From NCBI RefSeq assembly GCF_021654285.1, contig NZ_JAKFZS010000018.1, forward strand, positions 62,001 to 126,000: a stretch of DNA of 64,000 nucleotides, read 5' to 3'. Of this stretch, positions 1 through 9,403 are shown piece after piece (position 1 is the first letter of the stretch; every line of letters begins with the position of its first letter). This DNA is from Pseudoalteromonas luteoviolacea. GTDB lineage: Bacteria > Pseudomonadota > Gammaproteobacteria > Enterobacterales > Alteromonadaceae. A model generated the notes under the pieces. That model saw only the letters and a list, made by a program, of their open reading frames with translations, searched no databases and was not told where the DNA came from. The position numbers and the translations under genes were made by a program.

Positions 1-80
1 TTTTAACAGTTAACAACGAAGATGTCCTGATGAGATACCGACAAGACCACATAACAAGTTAATTGAGTAGTTTATTAACG

Positions 81-1952
81 ATGAAAACGATATTTTCTTT
101 TTTGTGTGCCTGCGCCCCGTTCGTGGTGAGCGCACATGGTGAACAGTTTGAAGTGATTGAGGTGCTTGCACCAAAAGAATCACTGACAATTGCATCCGCG
201 AATCATACCTCTGCTTATTTAGATGAGCGCTTTACCTTTTCTTTGAACCGAACCATTGCTGATCAATTGACCTCTTTATCAGGTGTTAGCTTGAATGGTC
301 AAGGCGGTCAATTTCAAAGCTATGCTATTCGTGGCTTTAGCCGTGGCAGAATACGGACTGAAATTGATGGCATACCCATTATTACAGACAGGCGAGCTGG
401 TAACTCAGCATCATTTATTGCCCCGTCTTTGCTTAACTTGGGCCACGTGATTAAAGGTCCTAGCTCAGCACTTTATGGTTCACAAGCAATGGGTGGTGTG
501 GTCAGTCTAAGCTCTGAGATGTCAGATAAGACGCAAGTTGCAGGTTCAGTGCAAAGCCATAATCAAGGCGTTAATTTGTCCTTTAAACATCAAAAGGATG
601 ATTTTACCTCAGCCTTTGCCTACCAGCATGCCAATAATGATTCTGCCCCCAGTGGGGATGAGTTAAGTACTCAATTTGAGCGTGCCTCAGCTCTTGTGAG
701 GTATAAAGTTCAACACCAAGGCTTTACAGCCACTTACTCTTGGTTACCTAGTTATGGCGAGAGTATTGGTAAAAGTAATGTTAAATATCCGACTCAGCAG
801 CTAAGTGACTATCCTGAGGAGCTACATTCGTTGGCGCAGGTTCAGTTAAACGGTGACGAAAACTGGATGGCGAAGTTTTATCATCACTATCAAAACTGGG
901 ATAGCAGGACAGTGAGGTTTGAGCGTTATGGCGGGCTGAGTCAATACCAGGGACATACTCTGGGAGGTCAATGGCTACAGCATATTGACTTGATGGGCAA
1001 TGAGAGCCATTGGGGGATAGATTGGCTATCACGTAAAGGTGTGAAAATTACCAGCGATTATTTAGTGGTGGATGAGTTTGCACTTAGCCCACTTGGTAAT
1101 GAGATGAATGCCGATGAAGACAATCTCGCTTTGTATGGTAAAACCCATTGGCAATGGGGGCGCGTTGATTTTGATTTAGGGCTGAGATATGACTGGCTTA
1201 AGCAGCAAAGTGAGCAATCCGAAGATGCCACTGACGGTCGCTTAAATGCTTCTTTTGCAGCCATGCTACCACTTTCAGATATTGTCGATCTTGGGCTTGA
1301 TATTGGCACGGGCTTTCGATATCCAACACTCTCTGAGCGTTTGTTTTATGGTCAAACGCCAAGAGGGCTTATTGTCGGTAACCAAGCATTGGACCCTGAA
1401 ACCAGTGTTGGCAGTCAGTTATCTTTGCACTGGCACGTATCTGACGAGGTGAGTGTGTATGGTGCTGTTTATCATTATGACTTAGATAATTACATTGATC
1501 GCTATGAGACAGCGTCAGGTTATTTGACTTATCAAAACTTGAGTCATGCTCAAATCAGTGGCTTTGAAGCGGAGTTCAGGTGGTACGCCAGTGAATATTT
1601 TGAGCACATAGTGAGTTACCAGCAACAGTCCGGTGAGGATAATCATCAACAAAGGCTAGATGATTTGCATCCACGTAAACTGAGCTGGACCATGTTAGTG
1701 CATTTCGACAATTGGTCGCTGTCAAACGCATACCGACATACTTTTGGTGCCGATGAAGTGGGTGGTTCTGAAATACAGCGGGACGCTTTTACTGTGTGGG
1801 ATGTGTCAGTTGAGCATCAATTAACGGATAGACAAACTGTGTCCGTTGTGATTAATAACCTCACAGACGAAACCTATTATGGCAGTTTAGACGAAGATGC
1901 TGCTTTGCAGCCTGAGCGCAGCGTTAAATTATCAACAAGTATACAATTTTAA
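81..1952 (+). CDS. TonB-dependent outer-membrane receptor
   Basis: Ligand-gated outer-membrane transporter that would import a siderophore or similar ligand using TonB energy. The protein (623 residues from the chosen ATG) begins with a signal peptide ending near VVSA-HG, then a possible TonB box around EVIEV. The plug domain (roughly residues 35-155) carries YAIRGF, the DGIP motif and IKGPSSALYGSQAMGG. The rest reads as a beta barrel and ends in a terminal Phe (STSIQF), as expected for BAM-assembled proteins. An in-frame TTG lies 18 bases upstream, but the ATG gives a cleaner signal peptide. The next gene, 8 bases downstream, is a PepSY-type membrane protein often paired with siderophore receptors, so iron uptake is the likeliest role. 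The substrate cannot be read from sequence. Only 80 bases of upstream DNA are in the window and no Fur box was recognised there. Confidence 0.93.
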   Translation: MKTIFSFLCACAPFVVSAHGEQFEVIEVLAPKESLTIASANHTSAYLDERFTFSLNRTIADQLTSLSGVSLNGQGGQFQSYAIRGFSRGRIRTEIDGIPIITDRRAGNSASFIAPSLLNLGHVIKGPSSALYGSQAMGGVVSLSSEMSDKTQVAGSVQSHNQGVNLSFKHQKDDFTSAFAYQHANNDSAPSGDELSTQFERASALVRYKVQHQGFTATYSWLPSYGESIGKSNVKYPTQQLSDYPEELHSLAQVQLNGDENWMAKFYHHYQNWDSRTVRFERYGGLSQYQGHTLGGQWLQHIDLMGNESHWGIDWLSRKGVKITSDYLVVDEFALSPLGNEMNADEDNLALYGKTHWQWGRVDFDLGLRYDWLKQQSEQSEDATDGRLNASFAAMLPLSDIVDLGLDIGTGFRYPTLSERLFYGQTPRGLIVGNQALDPETSVGSQLSLHWHVSDEVSVYGAVYHYDLDNYIDRYETASGYLTYQNLSHAQISGFEAEFRWYASEYFEHIVSYQQQSGEDNHQQRLDDLHPRKLSWTMLVHFDNWSLSNAYRHTFGADEVGGSEIQRDAFTVWDVSVEHQLTDRQTVSVVINNLTDETYYGSLDEDAALQPERSVKLSTSIQF

Positions 1953-1960
1953 AGGAAGCA

Positions 1961-2479
1961 ATGAGTTTTAATAAAAATAATAGAAGTATTCACAAGTGGG
2001 CGAGTATTATTATTTCTATCCCCCTGCTTGTGATCATCGTAACAGGTATTTTATTGCTAGTTAGAAAAGAGTTTAGTTTTATCCAGCCGCCTTCAGCAAA
2101 AGGTATTGGCACGATGCCTGAAGTGACGTTTACGCAAATTTTAGACATTGCTAAGTCTGTAGAGTCTGCTCAAATCAAAAGCTGGGATGATGTGAATCGT
2201 TTAGATGTGCGCCCTGCAAAAGGGATCACTAAAATCCGTAGTAATAATAAAATTGAGATTCAAATAGATAATCAGACAGGTGAAATTTTACACATTGCAA
2301 AACGTAATTCTGAGCTAATAGAAAGCTTACATGATGGTACCTTCTTTGAAAAAAACGCCAATTTATGGCTGATGTTACCTGTTTCTTTTGTGACTTTAGT
2401 TATTTCCATCACAGGTATGATTTTGTTCTTTTTCCCTTATCTTAAAAAGCGCCGAAAACGACAAAGCGTCGCCTCATGA
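1961..2479 (+). CDS. PepSY-associated transmembrane protein
   Basis: Small inner-membrane protein (172 residues) of the PepSY_TM family. An N-terminal helix (about residues 15-35) follows an HKW motif, a periplasmic PepSY-like segment spans roughly 50-125 and contains LHDGTFF, and a second helix (about 132-157) ends in a basic KKRRKR tail. A good ribosome site (AAGGAAG) precedes the ATG. The 8-base gap from the TonB receptor implies co-transcription. Relatives are thought to reduce or handle ferric siderophores at the inner membrane; that role here is inferred from position and family. Confidence 0.85.
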   Translation: MSFNKNNRSIHKWASIIISIPLLVIIVTGILLLVRKEFSFIQPPSAKGIGTMPEVTFTQILDIAKSVESAQIKSWDDVNRLDVRPAKGITKIRSNNKIEIQIDNQTGEILHIAKRNSELIESLHDGTFFEKNANLWLMLPVSFVTLVISITGMILFFFPYLKKRRKRQSVAS

Positions 2480-2563
2480 TTTTTACTTTAATAATCTAAT
2501 TGAATTTAAAAATCACGTTTGCAGCCAGCAAGTTCAGAAAAACTGGCTGCAATTTTCTTCAAA

Positions 2564-3937
2564 TTAAGCTTGATAGCTTGACCAATCTCCTCGAATTGCC
2601 AATGTCTGGGTGGGTGAGTAAATATTGACAAATAAGGTTGACCCATCAGGAGAAAAGCAGGCGCCTGCAAGCTCAGTTTTGGCGCGCAGCTTAGCAAATG
2701 GATATACCTCGCCTTTGGGCGATACACCACGCAAGTGATTATCAGGTAATAAAGTATATTGATCTTCGCAAATGAGCAGGTGTCCTTGCGGCGTGACCGT
2801 GAGATTATCGCCAAAGTCATACAGTGATTTATCACTGCTTTCTAAAAACAATTGAATTTGCCCCGGATGCTTGGTTTCTTGTGCGGTGCCTTCATAGGCT
2901 GAAGGTTGATAACGCATGATTTGCCCTAGTTGTTTTTCTCCGCCATTGGTGCAACAAAAATAAAGCTCATTGTCGCCAAAATGAATGCCTTCGCCCCGTG
3001 CAAATACAGCTGCACCTAAGTCATATCCGCGTAGCCGTAGGTCATCTTCAGGGCTTTGCGGGTTATCCAAGGTGATCCACTCGCTCTCGTACCAAGTTGA
3101 TAAAGGCATGTTAGCTTGTGTCCAGTTACGGGTGTCAAACTGTCGAGTGTTTCTAAGCACGAGGGCTTGCAAAGTACCGCCGAACGCCAATTTGCCTTTT
3201 TGCTTAGGAATAAAGCGATAGAAGAGACCATCACCTCGGTCTTCGGTCAGATAAACAATTCCTGTTCTTGGGTCTACCGCGGCAGCTTCATGGTTAAAGC
3301 GGCCCATGTCCACAAGCGGTACTGGTTGAGTTAACCCTTGTTGATTTGCGGGTACTTCAAAAATGTAACCGTGATCTTTTTCCAGTCCGTCTCCTGCCAG
3401 TTGTACTGTTTCTTCACAGGTTAACCAAGTTCCCCAAGGGGTTGTCCCGCCAGCACAATTTCTAATAGTGCCGACGAGACTATAATATTGCTGTTCAATA
3501 TGCTGAGTCTCAAGGTTATACACCATGGTTGTGGTGCCCCCGGGCAGTGCAATGTCTTTATTTAAACGGTCATAAGCGTTATCGGTACGATGCGCGGCAA
3601 TATCTGGTGCTGCATTTTTTAAATGCTTTGGGCTGAGTTCATGGTTTCTGATTAAAGCGACGCGTTTTTCATCTAATCCGATACACCCCATGCCATCGGC
3701 ATTGTCTAGCACACTGAGCCCATCATCCATTTTGTCATGCAAAGTAGAGATAATTTGGTAACTAAACCCATCAGGTAAGTCCAACAGGCCTTTGGGATCT
3801 TTGATGAGCGGGCCATAACCTGTGGTAGTTGGAGTGGGTGTGATAGAGCGCTTTTGCGCGCAACCTAACATGCTGCTGTTTAATCCGACAAATGCAAGTG
3901 CAACCGTCCCTTTGGTGAATTGTCTACGTGTGACCAT
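2564..3937 (-). CDS. PhoX-like (DUF839) phosphatase, Tat-exported
   Basis: Member of the PhoX/DUF839 family, beta-propeller proteins that include calcium- and iron-dependent alkaline phosphatases. The N terminus has a twin-arginine signal (TRRQFTKG) followed by a hydrophobic stretch and a lipobox-like SMLGC, so the protein may be a Tat-exported lipoprotein. Family features include NHEL near the start, TTWGTW-like GGTTPWGTWLTCEE, and GRFNHEAAAVDP. The chosen start has a GGGAGTAG ribosome site 5-6 bases upstream; an in-frame ATG 42 bases earlier would place 14 residues ahead of the Tat signal and is less likely. The gene converges with the TonB/PepSY operon. No Pho box was recognised. Confidence 0.85.
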   Translation of the reverse strand: MVTRRQFTKGTVALAFVGLNSSMLGCAQKRSITPTPTTTGYGPLIKDPKGLLDLPDGFSYQIISTLHDKMDDGLSVLDNADGMGCIGLDEKRVALIRNHELSPKHLKNAAPDIAAHRTDNAYDRLNKDIALPGGTTTMVYNLETQHIEQQYYSLVGTIRNCAGGTTPWGTWLTCEETVQLAGDGLEKDHGYIFEVPANQQGLTQPVPLVDMGRFNHEAAAVDPRTGIVYLTEDRGDGLFYRFIPKQKGKLAFGGTLQALVLRNTRQFDTRNWTQANMPLSTWYESEWITLDNPQSPEDDLRLRGYDLGAAVFARGEGIHFGDNELYFCCTNGGEKQLGQIMRYQPSAYEGTAQETKHPGQIQLFLESSDKSLYDFGDNLTVTPQGHLLICEDQYTLLPDNHLRGVSPKGEVYPFAKLRAKTELAGACFSPDGSTLFVNIYSPTQTLAIRGDWSSYQA

Positions 3938-4050
3938 GCTTACTACTCCCAAAGTCGTTAACGTAATTATCTTACCCATGTTATATGTTTTTTTCGTGGC
4001 ATAACGGTGGATTGCACGAAAATAAGTGATTCATTTAGGTATTTTGTGGT

Positions 4051-4067
4051 ATGTTATAATGTAACAT
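4051..4067. promoter_or_regulatory. Zur-box-like operator
   Basis: ATGTTATAATGTAACAT is a perfect inverted repeat (ATGTTA, 5-base spacer, TAACAT). Its 13-base centre GTTATAATGTAAC differs at one position from the gammaproteobacterial Zur core GTTATAATATAAC as I remember it. It lies 31 bases ahead of the Fur-family gene that it probably autoregulates together with the dihydroorotase. A related palindrome sits at 52411-52423 in front of dksA2. Confidence 0.75.
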
Positions 4068-4098
4068 TAATTGTGGTGTGGCAAGTAAATAGGGTCTT

Positions 4099-4587
4099 AT
4101 GAGTCAAAAAAATAATAAAAATAACCAAGAAAGTGAGTTTGTCGAAATTTTTAATTACGCTGGCATCAAGCCTACTGAAAAAAGAATAGCTATTTTCAAG
4201 GGGTTAAAGATGGCGGGCAAAGCGCTATCACCCTATGATTTGGTTCAGTACTGTAAGCAAAATTTGGGGCTTACCTTGCCAGCTGTCTCCATTTATCGCA
4301 TCTTAGACTTGTTAGTTGCAGCTGACTTGGTCCATAAGTTGGATACCGTCAACAAATACATCTGCTGTACACATATCGATTGTCATAAACCCCATCCACA
4401 TACTCAGTTTTTAATTTGCTCCCTGTGCCAAAAAGTAGAAGAAGTGCATATGCCTGCTGAGCTAATGGCGCAATTATCTGCGCAAATTCAATCTCATGGC
4501 TATCAATTAAACTCACCTCAGTTTGAGTTTCAAGGTTTTTGCACAGATTGCCAGGCACTGGAAGAAGAGGCGGTCTCGAACGCCTAA
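4099..4587 (+). CDS. zur: Fur-family zinc uptake regulator (Zur-like)
   Basis: Metal-responsive repressor, 162 residues. The N-terminal winged helix includes KPTEKRIAIFKGL and the recognition region LPAVSIYRILDLL. The C-terminal part carries the metal and dimer region HPHTQFLICSLCQKVEEVH and a final CTDC, giving two CxxC pairs for a structural zinc site. The absence of the HHDH-type motif common in Fur, the HPHTQFLIC motif and the late second CxxC favour Zur. The operator in front of it and the downstream dihydroorotase, a known Zur-linked enzyme in Pseudomonas, support the assignment. A gap of 66 bases separates it from the next gene, so a two-gene operon is likely. Confidence 0.85.
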   Translation: MSQKNNKNNQESEFVEIFNYAGIKPTEKRIAIFKGLKMAGKALSPYDLVQYCKQNLGLTLPAVSIYRILDLLVAADLVHKLDTVNKYICCTHIDCHKPHPHTQFLICSLCQKVEEVHMPAELMAQLSAQIQSHGYQLNSPQFEFQGFCTDCQALEEEAVSNA

Positions 4588-4653
4588 AATGTCTTTATTT
4601 ATAAGGGCAACAGAAAACTTTATTGTTAACGCGTGTCTTAAGGTGAAATAGAA

Positions 4654-5985
4654 ATGTCGAATATTCTATTAAAAAATGCCCAGCTGATTAATGAAGGTCA
4701 AGTTGAGCACTGTGATGTACGAATTATCGGGCAAAGGATTGATAAAATTGCCAGCAGTATTACACCAACGGATATGGAACAAGTTATCGACTTGCAAGGA
4801 GACTTTTTAATTCCGGGCATGATTGATGATCAAGTGCACTTTAGAGAGCCAGGTCTTGCTTGGAAGGGCACCATAGGCACTGAATCTCGCGCAGCAGTGG
4901 CTGGTGGTATTACAAGCTTTATGGAAATGCCCAATGTGAGCCCGACAACGACGGATAAACTGGCTGTGGTTCAAAAACATCATATTGCCGCAGAAACATC
5001 AGTAGCTAACCACTCGTTTTATTTAGGTGCAACACCAGATAACTTAGATGAAATTAAAGCCTGTGATCCAAGTTTTATATGTGGTGTGAAAGTATTTATG
5101 GGCGCATCCACAGGAGATTTGCTGGTTGAGCACCCAAGTGCCCTTGAAGCGATTTTTAGAGAATGCCCAGTACTGATTGCGACGCACTGTGAAAAGGGGG
5201 ATGTGATCAGCGACAATCTGGCAAAGCTGGGTGGCAGAGAGTTGACCATCGAAGACCATCCTGTTATTCGTGATGCCAATGCGTGTTACGAGTCGTCTTC
5301 TTATGCGGTGAGTCTTGCTAAAAAATATGGCACTCAGCTGCATGTTCTTCATTTGACGACTGCCAAAGAGCTGGATTTATTTGCCCCAGGACCAATTGAT
5401 AACAAGCAAATTACCGCAGAAGCCTGTGTGCATCATTTATGGTTTAATCAAGATGATTACGGCAAATTGGGGAATTTGATCAAGTGTAATCCTGCCATTA
5501 AAGCGGAATCAGACCGACTTGCATTGATAAGTGCTTTAAACGATGGTCGTTTAGATATCATAGCGACAGATCATGCGCCGCATACTTGGGATGAAAAACA
5601 GCAAGCATTCGCACAAGCCCCTGCGGGTCTTCCCTTAGTACAACATGCGTTGCTGACGTTATTTGACCAAGTGAAACGTGACACCATGAGCTTGACTCAA
5701 GTAGTTGAGAAAACTGCACATAACCCTGCTAAGCGCTACAAAGTTCAGCAACGAGGTTTTATCAGAGAAGGGTACTTTGCCGACTTAGCGGTGGTGAGTG
5801 CGAAAGCGGGAGACACGGTACGTCATGACAATACGTTGTACCATTGCCAGTGGTCACCGTTTGTGGGCCATCAGTTCTCTCATCAAATTCGCTATACGTT
5901 TGTCAACGGCCAATGTGTTTACAAAGATGGCGCGGTCATTGAAGTAAAAGACAACGCAATGCCACTGGTGTTTGAGCGGGACTAG
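4654..5985 (+). CDS. pyrC: Dihydroorotase, Zur-linked paralogue
   Basis: Amidohydrolase of the dihydroorotase class (443 residues), catalysing reversible cyclisation of carbamoyl aspartate to dihydroorotate in pyrimidine synthesis. Visible motifs: DDQVHFREPG at residues 58-67, the GVKVFMGAS lysine region, ATHCE, HVLHLTT, and ATDHAPHTWDEK. The first metal-binding histidine of the usual HxH pair is glutamine (Gln60), while His62, the carboxylated-lysine region, the later histidines and the catalytic Asp are kept. From memory this Q variant occurs in a subgroup of bacterial enzymes, so it is probably not a defect, but it suggests a changed or single-metal site. Location behind zur and its operator suggests a zinc-starvation backup like PyrQ of Pseudomonas. 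An allantoinase-like activity cannot be excluded by sequence alone. Confidence 0.87.
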   Translation: MSNILLKNAQLINEGQVEHCDVRIIGQRIDKIASSITPTDMEQVIDLQGDFLIPGMIDDQVHFREPGLAWKGTIGTESRAAVAGGITSFMEMPNVSPTTTDKLAVVQKHHIAAETSVANHSFYLGATPDNLDEIKACDPSFICGVKVFMGASTGDLLVEHPSALEAIFRECPVLIATHCEKGDVISDNLAKLGGRELTIEDHPVIRDANACYESSSYAVSLAKKYGTQLHVLHLTTAKELDLFAPGPIDNKQITAEACVHHLWFNQDDYGKLGNLIKCNPAIKAESDRLALISALNDGRLDIIATDHAPHTWDEKQQAFAQAPAGLPLVQHALLTLFDQVKRDTMSLTQVVEKTAHNPAKRYKVQQRGFIREGYFADLAVVSAKAGDTVRHDNTLYHCQWSPFVGHQFSHQIRYTFVNGQCVYKDGAVIEVKDNAMPLVFERD

Positions 5986-5997
5986 TTGTATTTATAG

Positions 5998-6030
5998 TCA
6001 GTGAGCGACGGCTAAATTGTTGCTCACTGA
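5998..6030. terminator. Bidirectional terminator hairpin
   Basis: A perfect 9-base stem, TCAGTGAGC at 5998-6006 with GCTCACTGA at 6022-6030, lies between the convergent dihydroorotase and barrel genes and is followed by an AT-rich stretch on both sides. Confidence 0.7.
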
Positions 6031-6051
6031 ATTATTTAACGTTTAGCCTAA

Positions 6052-6697
6052 TCAAAAGTGGTAAACGGCTGACAGTTGCAGCGTGAGTGTATCGTTATCA
6101 AGGTTATTGAATTCACCTGTGCCGCTTTCTGCATTGAGTGTTATATCTTTCATTTGCCCATACCTGACTTCGCTTTGCCAAGACCAAGTATCATCTACTT
6201 TGAACAACATGCCTGCAAATACTTGGTATCCGGTGTCGCCATCACTGGAATAGGAGCGCTCAGACCCTTGCTCTTCTAGATCAATGTCTACCTCTTGTGC
6301 CCAGCTTACCCCAGCGCCAATATAAGGCTGCCATGAGCTGGATGTATTGAATACATAGTAAGTATTAAGAAAAAATAAATTTGATGCAACGTTGCCTTCA
6401 TAGGGTGCGTTAATCGACGGCAATGTGGTATTTGATTCATTGCTTCGATATTCCCAAGCCAGTTCTATTGCTAAATTGTTATGTATGACATAACCGACAC
6501 CAAGCCCTGATACAAACCCGCCATCAAGTTGTATATCGCTATTGCCCGTCTGACTTTCTACATGTTGTGCGACGAGCGTCATATCTGACATTTGACTCAG
6601 CCCAACGTAAGGCCTGACAAACCAATCATGTTTTGCACTGCAGATTGGGGGAGAGTACTAAACAACAGCAACCAAAAGAGAGTAATGTAATATTCAT
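6052..6697 (-). pseudogene. Frameshifted outer-membrane beta-barrel protein
   Basis: The open 179-codon reading frame encodes a small barrel (GVGYVIHNNLAIELAWEY, YIGAGVSWA, terminal YHF) but lacks a signal peptide. Reading upstream, a signal peptide (MNITLLSFGCCCLVLSP) begins at 6697 with a GGAGC ribosome site and runs out of frame at a run of five G on the plus strand (6647-6651). Removing one base there fuses it cleanly into ICSAKHDWFVRPYVGLSQ, a typical mature barrel start. So this is either a true one-base frameshift or a sequencing error in a short homopolymer. Intact, it would be a porin-like or OmpA/OmpW-type barrel of about 210 residues. It is convergent with the dihydroorotase gene. 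Confidence 0.72.
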
Positions 6698-6769
6698 GGC
6701 TAGGGCTCCATTATTAGCTCCATCTGCTATACGAGAGAATAAAGTATTTAGATTAAAACTTGGCCGGTG

Positions 6770-7183
6770 CTATTTAAATAAATCTTTAAATTGGTCCCAT
6801 ATTCCCAAAGACTCATTAGGGAAAAGATCAATGCCCAGCCAAGATTTAAGTAAATACAAGATAACGAAAACAAGCCCGAGGACCATCATTCCAACAATGG
6901 TTAATGCAGTTACAAACACCATGGCGGCGGTAAAGCGTTCCGTTGAGTTTAAGCTGCGCTTATTCACACCGCCAAGAAATACAATATAAAAACTCCATGG
7001 TAAAAATGGAAAGGCGAGTGTCGGTCTAAAGTCAATCTGGTGGTTATTCCAACCTCGCGTATTGATGACTTTATCCAGCGCTTTTCGCTGTTTATAGGTA
7101 AAGCTGGCGGCAACTTCGGGGTCCATCTTGCCAAGCAGTTGTTTGACGTGAGTGTGGCGTTGCTGGGATTTATGCACTGTCAT
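6770..7183 (-). CDS. Hypothetical two-helix membrane protein
   Basis: A 137-residue protein of unrecognised family. The N-terminal third is basic and soluble (HKSQQRHTHVKQLLG). Two hydrophobic segments follow: a short one around LAFPFLPWSFYIVFLGG and a strong one around FVTALTIVGMMVLGLVFVILYLL. The C terminus (FPNESLGIWDQFKDLFK) is amphipathic. It has its own upstream region and no obvious operon partner. Function unknown; the composition is that of a normal chromosomal gene. Confidence 0.65.
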   Translation of the reverse strand: MTVHKSQQRHTHVKQLLGKMDPEVAASFTYKQRKALDKVINTRGWNNHQIDFRPTLAFPFLPWSFYIVFLGGVNKRSLNSTERFTAAMVFVTALTIVGMMVLGLVFVILYLLKSWLGIDLFPNESLGIWDQFKDLFK

Positions 7184-7417
7184 TGAGTCTCCTTAGCCTA
7201 AGATCAAGTAAAAAGCTGCATGTGTAAAAACGGCTTAGCTAAATACTCACATGATCCATCGACTGTCTTTTCATATCGATTGGTTACATCCTGCTATCAT
7301 TAGCAATGATAGTCGCTATTTTCCCACTCAACCTGAATTTACTCTTAGCTGTGTAGTTGTAGGATTTATAATTTCATCATGTTGATGACATATTGAATAT
7401 CCGCCCCTTTTTCGAGG

Positions 7418-8284
7418 CTAAAATCCTAATGCTTGGTCAACTTTGCTTTTAAAGCGACGAAACATCACTGATGCTTTGGAAGGCATGTGTGTTTTTCGAG
7501 AGTAATCTATAGGCATTATTTGAGGTAACTGACCTTTTCGCGCAAAAGGGATCGTTTGAATTGCTAGATTGTTATTACAGTGACTGCCAAATAAATATGA
7601 GAGCGTTGGGTTTGCATTGTTTAATAAAGCACGAGTTTGATGAAACTCATCTAGCTGTGTTTTTGAGTGTGCCCAGCCATTGGTCTGTACAGATAGCTTT
7701 AAAACGCGTTGCTTTGTTGAACCGTTCTTTTCATGTAGGCGGTGGTATAAATCTCGATTCCATAAAAAGCAGGTGCCTTTTTGCCCCTTCAAATTACAGT
7801 AGTTTAGATTACTTTCAAGTGGGCCTGTTGCATATCCAGGTATAATCTCAAAGGCACCTTCATTGGTTTGTTTGACATCATTGAGATAGATATAAATTGA
7901 GAATGGTCGACAGCCATAAACCGATTTGATATTTGGGTCACGACTGTCTTTGTGCCAACCCTCTAAAGGGTCACAATGAGTTTGGTTAATCGCTTGACTC
8001 CAATCTATCTCAAAGCAGTGGCATTGAAAAAGTATGGGGCAGGGGTCCAGCACAGTAATGGCGTTGAGCAGTTTGTTGTTTAACACATCATCGAGAATGC
8101 CGAGCTCAACAAGCTCATCTGAGTACACATAACGAGTTTCCGGCGATTGACGGTCATGAAAAATGGGGTCTAACAACTCATTCCATTTATCAATTATTTG
8201 CTGTGTATATATGTTTTGAAAAGGGAGCAGTCCATGCTTTAAATACATTGTTTGTAAAGACAGCTCTCTGTTATCTAATTTCAT
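7418..8284 (-). CDS. Phytanoyl-CoA dioxygenase (PhyH) family protein
   Basis: Predicted Fe(II)/2-oxoglutarate-dependent oxygenase, 288 residues. The central region has WHKDSRDPN, giving the H-x-D half of the iron facial triad, then SIYIYLNDV with EGAFEIIPG, a strand-turn typical of PhyH enzymes, and a distal histidine in WNRDLYHRLH. A likely 2-oxoglutarate-binding arginine lies in TKQRVLKLSV. No signal peptide, so cytoplasmic. It stands alone, flanked by about 230-260 bases of non-coding DNA on each side, so the substrate cannot be guessed from neighbours. Confidence 0.75.
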   Translation of the reverse strand: MKLDNRELSLQTMYLKHGLLPFQNIYTQQIIDKWNELLDPIFHDRQSPETRYVYSDELVELGILDDVLNNKLLNAITVLDPCPILFQCHCFEIDWSQAINQTHCDPLEGWHKDSRDPNIKSVYGCRPFSIYIYLNDVKQTNEGAFEIIPGYATGPLESNLNYCNLKGQKGTCFLWNRDLYHRLHEKNGSTKQRVLKLSVQTNGWAHSKTQLDEFHQTRALLNNANPTLSYLFGSHCNNNLAIQTIPFARKGQLPQIMPIDYSRKTHMPSKASVMFRRFKSKVDQALGF

Positions 8285-8495
8285 TGTGATGTACCCATGG
8301 CGATATATCTAGCGTATATAGAAGTGAGCGAAACTCATGCCATGATGGACGTTTTGAAAATGTTTATATATGTTAGGTGCTTATAACTTTTAGGTGGTTT
8401 TTAGCTGTGTGTGGTAATTGGATGTTTGCAATCTAATAATGCAAAATGCGAATTTTAGATGGTGTTCAGGGGCGCTTTTTTGATACGGGAAGGGG

Positions 8496-8528
8496 AGAGT
8501 AGTATTGGATAATAAACAACACTACTCT
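8496..8528. terminator. Terminator-like hairpin
   Basis: AGAGTAGT at 8496-8503 pairs with ACTACTCT at 8521-8528, downstream of the leftward BASS-family transporter gene. Confidence 0.45.
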
Positions 8529-8548
8529 ATACAATCACATGGCGAGTC

Positions 8549-9403
8549 TTATGCTTTTTTGATTGCCCAAGCGGTATAAAGCCCCGCACTGATGAACATA
8601 AATAGGCCGTAAATACTTGGTGCGATAGACATGACTTCACTATTTAATAAGCCGGTTGTCACCAGAAGTGCTAACGTCCCGTTTTGTAAACCAACCTCTA
8701 AAGTAATGGTGCGTGTTTGTGTGGCATTATGTAGTAAAAAGTGGGCAACTAACAAACCTGCCACCATAGATAGTAAATTTAGTGCGATAACGGCGGGGCT
8801 TGCCATGACAAGATAATTAATTAGTTTATTACCTAACTTAAAGCAAATACTGACGATCACTAAAAGCAATACTGCAACAGAAAACCAACTAATATACGGG
8901 CTCGCTTTTTTTGCAAATTCGGGCCACTTGGCATGAATGGCCATACCAATTAAGACCGGCACAACACCGACAACAATGAGTTGTAGCCAAGCTTTTAAAA
9001 TTGGAAACTCAATCAAGGTGTCATTTTTGCCGTAATAACCAATTGCCCATGCCGCTAAAAAGGGCAGGGTAAATGGGGTAATAAAGCCCACAACAGCAGT
9101 CAAAGACACAGAGAGCCCGACATCGCCTTTGGCTAAATAGCTGTACAAATTTGAGGTTGTACCGCCCGGGCACAGGGCTAAGATAAATAAGCCAATGGCA
9201 AGCTCGCCTGTAAGCCCTATTAAGGCAATCACGGCAATAGCGAGTACAGGCAGTAAAAGTAGCTGGCAAAAAGCACCGATGAAAAAGCTTTTTGGTTGTA
9301 AGTATACGCGTTGAAAGTCTTCAAGTTTTAAGCTTAACCCAACGCCTGCCATGATAAAAATGAGCGCGACGGGTAAGCCTATTTCAATTAAAGCGGGTGG
9401 CAT
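8549..9403 (-). CDS. Bile acid:sodium symporter (BASS) family transporter
   Basis: Integral membrane transporter of 284 residues with about nine or ten hydrophobic helices. The family signature LALCPGGTTSNLYSYLAKGDVGLSVSLTAV is present as a long conserved stretch beginning near residue 77, and a second half ends with LEVGLQNGTLALLVT. Members use a sodium gradient to import organic anions such as bile acids, pantoate or keto acids. The substrate here is not determinable. It is a single gene with a hairpin behind it. Confidence 0.85.
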   Translation of the reverse strand: MPPALIEIGLPVALIFIMAGVGLSLKLEDFQRVYLQPKSFFIGAFCQLLLLPVLAIAVIALIGLTGELAIGLFILALCPGGTTSNLYSYLAKGDVGLSVSLTAVVGFITPFTLPFLAAWAIGYYGKNDTLIEFPILKAWLQLIVVGVVPVLIGMAIHAKWPEFAKKASPYISWFSVAVLLLVIVSICFKLGNKLINYLVMASPAVIALNLLSMVAGLLVAHFLLHNATQTRTITLEVGLQNGTLALLVTTGLLNSEVMSIAPSIYGLFMFISAGLYTAWAIKKA

